From Lentisphaeria bacterium (GTDB lineage Bacteria; Verrucomicrobiota; Lentisphaeria; Oligosphaerales; PUNB01), in assembly GCA_007133055.1 (NCBI GenBank), contig SLNM01000166.1, positions 1-7,764 on the forward strand: DNA of 7,764 bases, given 5' to 3'. Made by a program: the position numbers and the translations under genes. Shown here one piece after another: positions 5,422 to 7,764 of the stretch. How positions within the stretch are numbered: position 1 is the stretch's first letter; every line of letters starts with the position of its first letter. The notes under the pieces were generated by a model. The model saw nothing but the letters and a program-made list of their open reading frames with translations. It was not told the origin of the DNA and did not search any database.

Positions 5422-5451
5422 CCTGATTAATTCATGCGAATTCGGCCATGC
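5417..5451 (+). repeat. 35-bp gene-end repeat, copy at pilB stop
   Basis: Starts ACTAGCCTGATTAATTCATG and ends CGAATTCGGCCATGC, differing from the tmk-end copy at a single base. Here the TAG at bases 3-5 of the repeat (5419-5421) is the pilB stop, whereas in tmk the frame passes through it to TGA. A run of nine T follows at 5453-5461, without a good preceding stem. Confidence 0.95.
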
Positions 5452-5501
5452 ATTTTTTTTTGAACAGAAGCTCGCAAAGACCACATGAACCGAATGCCCT
5501 T

Positions 5502-5527
5502 TGACTCCGTGTCTTCATGACCCCGTG
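5502..5527. repeat. Short direct repeat TGACYCCGTG
   Basis: TGACTCCGTG (5502-5511) and TGACCCCGTG (5518-5527) are 16 bases apart with TCTTCA between. The surrounding sequence (from about 5461) resembles scattered intergenic repeats of the GTGTCTTCATGA type. No gene is visible between 5422 and 5699. Confidence 0.55.
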
Positions 5528-5586
5528 AATGATACAGGGGGATAAACCGGTGCAGCCCCCGCGCCAACGGCGCATAGCATACCAGA

Positions 5587-5630
5587 CCGGGGCCTGTCTG
5601 CGTGCGACGCACAGGCAGGCAGCGCCCCGG
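5587..5630 (+). promoter_or_regulatory. Long stable hairpin in the leader of pilC
   Basis: CCGGGGC (5587-5593) pairs with GCCCCGG (5624-5630). After a single bulged C, CTGTCTG (5594-5600) pairs with CAGGCAG (5616-5622, one G-T wobble), and GTGC (5602-5605) with GCAC (5609-5612) around a GAC loop. The structure ends 69 bases before the pilC ATG. It could be an RNA-processing or stability element tuning PilC relative to PilB, or simply another extragenic palindrome. Confidence 0.6.
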
Positions 5631-5699
5631 GTAGCGATACCGAACAATAAGTGCGCTGAAAGCGCCCCGCATAATCTACTACGAACTCGGAGAATAAAT

Positions 5700-6833
5700 A
5701 TGGCGGAATCATTTCAACGTCCAGCCGAATCAAGGCAGCGCTCATCCGGCGCTCGTTCGCGCCAGACGGATACACGGGTGAAAATTCGCGGTGCCGGCAA
5801 AATTCGCAAGCAGGAGCTGTGCCCGTTTACGCAGAAACTGGCGGCCATGCTGGATGCCGGTCTGCCGCTTATTCAATGCTTGAGCGCGCTTTCCGAACAA
5901 ACTGAGAATCTGCATTTCAGGAAGATTGTCGAGGACATCAGAGCCCGGGTCGAGGGTGGTGCTTCCTTTGCCGAGGCGCTTTCAGCCTACCAGGGTTTGT
6001 TCGGGGAACTCTATGTCAACATGATTCGGGCCGGCGAGATGGGTGGCGGCCTGGCCGAAGTAACAGCCCGTCTGGCCGCCTATCTGGAGGCCAGTGCGGC
6101 GATGGTGCGAAAGGTCAAGGCAGCACTGACCTATCCGGTGGTGGTGGTGCTGCTGGCGACCGCGCTGACCATTGTCATGCTGGTTTTCATCGTTCCGGTG
6201 TTCGAGGGTATCTTTGACGATTTCGGAGCGGAGCTGCCGGCTCCGACACAAATGCTGGTAACCGTCAGCAACGTTATTCGCCGGCAGGCGCCGCTGGTGA
6301 TTGTCGGCCTGATCGTTCTGGTCCTGATATTGCGATCTGTGCAAAAAACTCCGAAGGGCGCCTACGCCATGGACTCGCTCAAGCTGCGAGCGCCGGTGGC
6401 CGGCAGTTTAATCGAAAAGATTGCTTTGGCTCGCATGTCCCGAACCTTCGCCTCCCTGCTGCGCAGCGGAGTGCCGATCCTGCAAACGATCAGCATTGTC
6501 GCCCAGGCCACGGGCAACCGGGTCATTGGCGGCGCTCTGGCCAATTGCGGCGGCCAGATCGAGGGAGGAGTGCCGGTAGGCGCCTCGCTGCGAGCCACCG
6601 GCCGGTTCCCGCCGATGGTTATCCACATGATTGCGGCCGGCGAGAAAACCGGCAATATCGACGGCATGCTGGAGAAGGTTGCCGACTTTTACGAGGACGA
6701 GGTGTCGAACACCCTGGAATCTCTGGCCAGTATGATCGAGCCTCTGCTGATGGCCTTTCTGGGAGTGGTGATCGGCGCAATTGTAATCTGTATGTTTCTG
6801 CCGATCTTTCGCATGCATGAAATTGTCTCATAA
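5700..6833 (+). CDS. pilC: Type IV pilus inner-membrane platform protein PilC (GspF family)
   Basis: Polytopic inner-membrane protein on which the PilB ATPase acts to assemble pilin subunits. The 377-residue product contains two repeated T2SSF domains (about residues 41-164 and 244-366). The first has the MLDAGLPLIQCLSAL and IRAGEMGGGLAEV motifs and the second the IAAGEKTGNIDGML and ASMIEPLLMAFLG motifs. Membrane segments lie at about 146-168, 198-214 and 347-369. The ATG at 5700 has GGAG 7 bases upstream; the frame extends further upstream, but that sequence is low in coding character. The first 35 residues are Arg/Ser-rich and lack the usual FxYxA...G N-terminal segment of PilC/GspF, so this is a short-N-terminus variant. 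It lies 278 bases after pilB, a wide gap for partners, and 16 bases before the sensor-kinase gene. GspF is the alternative name if the machine is a type II secretion system. Confidence 0.93.
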   Translation: MAESFQRPAESRQRSSGARSRQTDTRVKIRGAGKIRKQELCPFTQKLAAMLDAGLPLIQCLSALSEQTENLHFRKIVEDIRARVEGGASFAEALSAYQGLFGELYVNMIRAGEMGGGLAEVTARLAAYLEASAAMVRKVKAALTYPVVVVLLATALTIVMLVFIVPVFEGIFDDFGAELPAPTQMLVTVSNVIRRQAPLVIVGLIVLVLILRSVQKTPKGAYAMDSLKLRAPVAGSLIEKIALARMSRTFASLLRSGVPILQTISIVAQATGNRVIGGALANCGGQIEGGVPVGASLRATGRFPPMVIHMIAAGEKTGNIDGMLEKVADFYEDEVSNTLESLASMIEPLLMAFLGVVIGAIVICMFLPIFRMHEIVS

Positions 6834-6849
6834 GGTGAAAACTGATACC

Positions 6850-7764
6850 ATGAAAATCAGCACTGTCATTCGCCGCGACCAACTGGCCAGAAAACACCTG
6901 CCTCTGGTCTATGTGATGCTGGGTCGTCTGCTGCTGCTGGGACTGCTTCTTATGCTGATCATGGTGTTCTCGCCGCACCCCGTCAACTTGCAGTCGGTTT
7001 CCCTGTTCATGGCGATTACATTTGTCCTGGCCATACTCTACGCCTTATGGTTGCAGCGAGCTGATACGGTGAAGCAGGGTGCTCTTTACCAGTTCACCGT
7101 CGATGTTTTTATCATCACCGGGCTGGTTCATTTCACCGGCGGTATCGGCAGCAGCCTGGTGCTGCTTTATCCGCTACTGATTCTGGTTGCCGGCATCGTC
7201 GTTTCCGGCCGGCTGGCGATAAGAGTGGCGCTGCTGGCGGTTTGCCTTTACAGCTCACTGATGATTCTGGAAATAACCGGCACCTTGCCCTATCAGGGGC
7301 CTGAGCCCTCGCCCTATGCTTTTCCAGCCCAGGCGATACAGACTGGTTTGATGCAGATTTTACTGTTCTCCTTCTTTGCCGCCGCCAGTAGCTACCTGGC
7401 CGACCGTTATCTGTATCAGAACCGACAATTGCACAGACTGCGCGACATGGCCAAGTCCACCTTGTCCAGCGTATCCGTGCCGCTGCTGGCCGTGCAGCTT
7501 CCGGGCGGGCTGATCCGGCTGGCCAACCGCGCCGCCTGCCAGGTTCTGCAAAAGAAGGCAGGCGAGCTGGAGGGGTGTTCATTTGACGATTTCTTCGCCG
7601 GGCCCTCGCCGCCTTTGGAGGAATCCGACCGGGAAGATCAGCATGTTTGGTGGATGAACAAGGCGGATGGTGCTAAATTCCCCGCATCATTCGAAATTTC
7701 CGGCGGCAGTTTGTCAGGCGCTTTGCTCAATATATTCGAGGACGGCCAGGAACAGGGCGAGGTC
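6850..7764 (+). CDS. pilS: PilS-like sensor histidine kinase, N-terminal part (membrane sensor and PAS)
   Basis: 305 codons are present and the frame runs off the right edge. After a short basic N-terminus there are six predicted membrane segments (about residues 19-40, 50-67, 82-95, 103-119, 122-142 and 162-183). The FTVDVFIITGLVHFTGGIGS segment (82-101) resembles the third and fourth segments of PilS, where the D and GG-S residues are typical. A soluble PAS-like region starts near 203 (SSVSVPLLAV, ANRAACQVL). The histidine-phosphorylation and ATPase domains would lie beyond the window, so kinase activity is inferred. PilS senses pilin in the membrane and phosphorylates PilR, a sigma-54 activator, consistent with the sigma-54 promoter before pilB. 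The ATG at 6850 has AAGGTGA about 11 bases upstream and is 16 bases after pilC, implying cotranscription. Confidence 0.75.
   Translation, partial: MKISTVIRRDQLARKHLPLVYVMLGRLLLLGLLLMLIMVFSPHPVNLQSVSLFMAITFVLAILYALWLQRADTVKQGALYQFTVDVFIITGLVHFTGGIGSSLVLLYPLLILVAGIVVSGRLAIRVALLAVCLYSSLMILEITGTLPYQGPEPSPYAFPAQAIQTGLMQILLFSFFAAASSYLADRYLYQNRQLHRLRDMAKSTLSSVSVPLLAVQLPGGLIRLANRAACQVLQKKAGELEGCSFDDFFAGPSPPLEESDREDQHVWWMNKADGAKFPASFEISGGSLSGALLNIFEDGQEQGEV

Noticed and set aside
5444..5461. Run of nine T after the gene-end repeat as a pilB terminator
   Set aside because: Only a 4-bp stem (ATGC/GCAT) precedes it, too weak for a confident intrinsic terminator, and the tmk-end copy lacks the T-run.
4633..5484. 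Minus-strand frame of 283 codons
   Set aside because: Antisense to the conserved ATPase domain of pilB. Long antisense frames are expected in GC-rich coding DNA, and no family is recognisable.
5529..5699. 57-codon N-terminal extension of pilC
   Set aside because: Translates the hairpin-rich leader, has no ribosome site at its start, and the ATG at 5700 has a good GGAG at proper spacing.
7133..7582. Minus-strand frame of 149 codons, Arg/Pro/Ala-rich
   Set aside because: Antisense shadow of the PilS-like gene, which has clear membrane and PAS structure on the plus strand.

Overview
This looks like chromosomal DNA of a Gram-negative, moderately GC-rich bacterium with a full type IV pilus style assembly system. 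The methyltransferase/uroporphyrinogen-decarboxylase-like protein, the LacI-type regulator remnant and the many interspersed repeats and decayed genes suggest a Lentisphaerota / PVC-like background. That placement is inference from protein flavour and gene style, not from any marker gene.

Layout. (1) Positions 1-591, minus strand: the N-terminal 197 codons of a URO-D/MtaA-like protein running off the left edge. (2) 592-1135: no intact gene. About 664-1095 holds the relic of a small mobile element: long imperfect terminal inverted repeats with tandem 13/14-bp and 16-bp units at the ends, enclosing a 38-codon remnant that resembles the start of a REP-associated (Y1/HUH) transposase. (3) 1136-1551, minus strand: a DUF2442 gene preceded by a truncated DUF4160-like reading frame cut off by a 10-bp-period repeat. 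(4) 1587-2143, minus strand: a LacI-family regulator pseudogene with its middle deleted and a frame change. (5) 2144-2491: REP-like hairpins, a possible promoter overlapped by a perfect palindrome, an inverted copy of a local repeat and a hairpin, all upstream of tmk. (6) 2492-3196: thymidylate kinase. (7) 3187-3684: a repeat-rich stretch, then a near-consensus sigma-54 promoter. (8) 3685-5421 pilB, 5700-6833 pilC, and 6850 to the right edge an N-terminal pilS-like sensor kinase.

Functionally the right half is coherent. PilB (assembly ATPase) and PilC (inner-membrane platform) form the pilus or pseudopilus motor. The following gene has the membrane-sensor plus PAS layout of PilS, whose partner PilR (expected beyond the right edge) is a sigma-54 activator. 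The sigma-54 promoter before pilB therefore suggests that the cluster may be controlled by the two-component system it encodes.

The most unusual feature is a 35-bp repeat found in the same orientation exactly at the stop codons of both tmk and pilB (34 of 35 bases identical). It supplies the stop in a different reading frame in each gene. Further inverted full or partial copies lie upstream of both genes, so each gene is bracketed by repeats facing inward. I saw no CRISPR array, rRNA or tRNA, and no clear defence system or other new multi-gene system.
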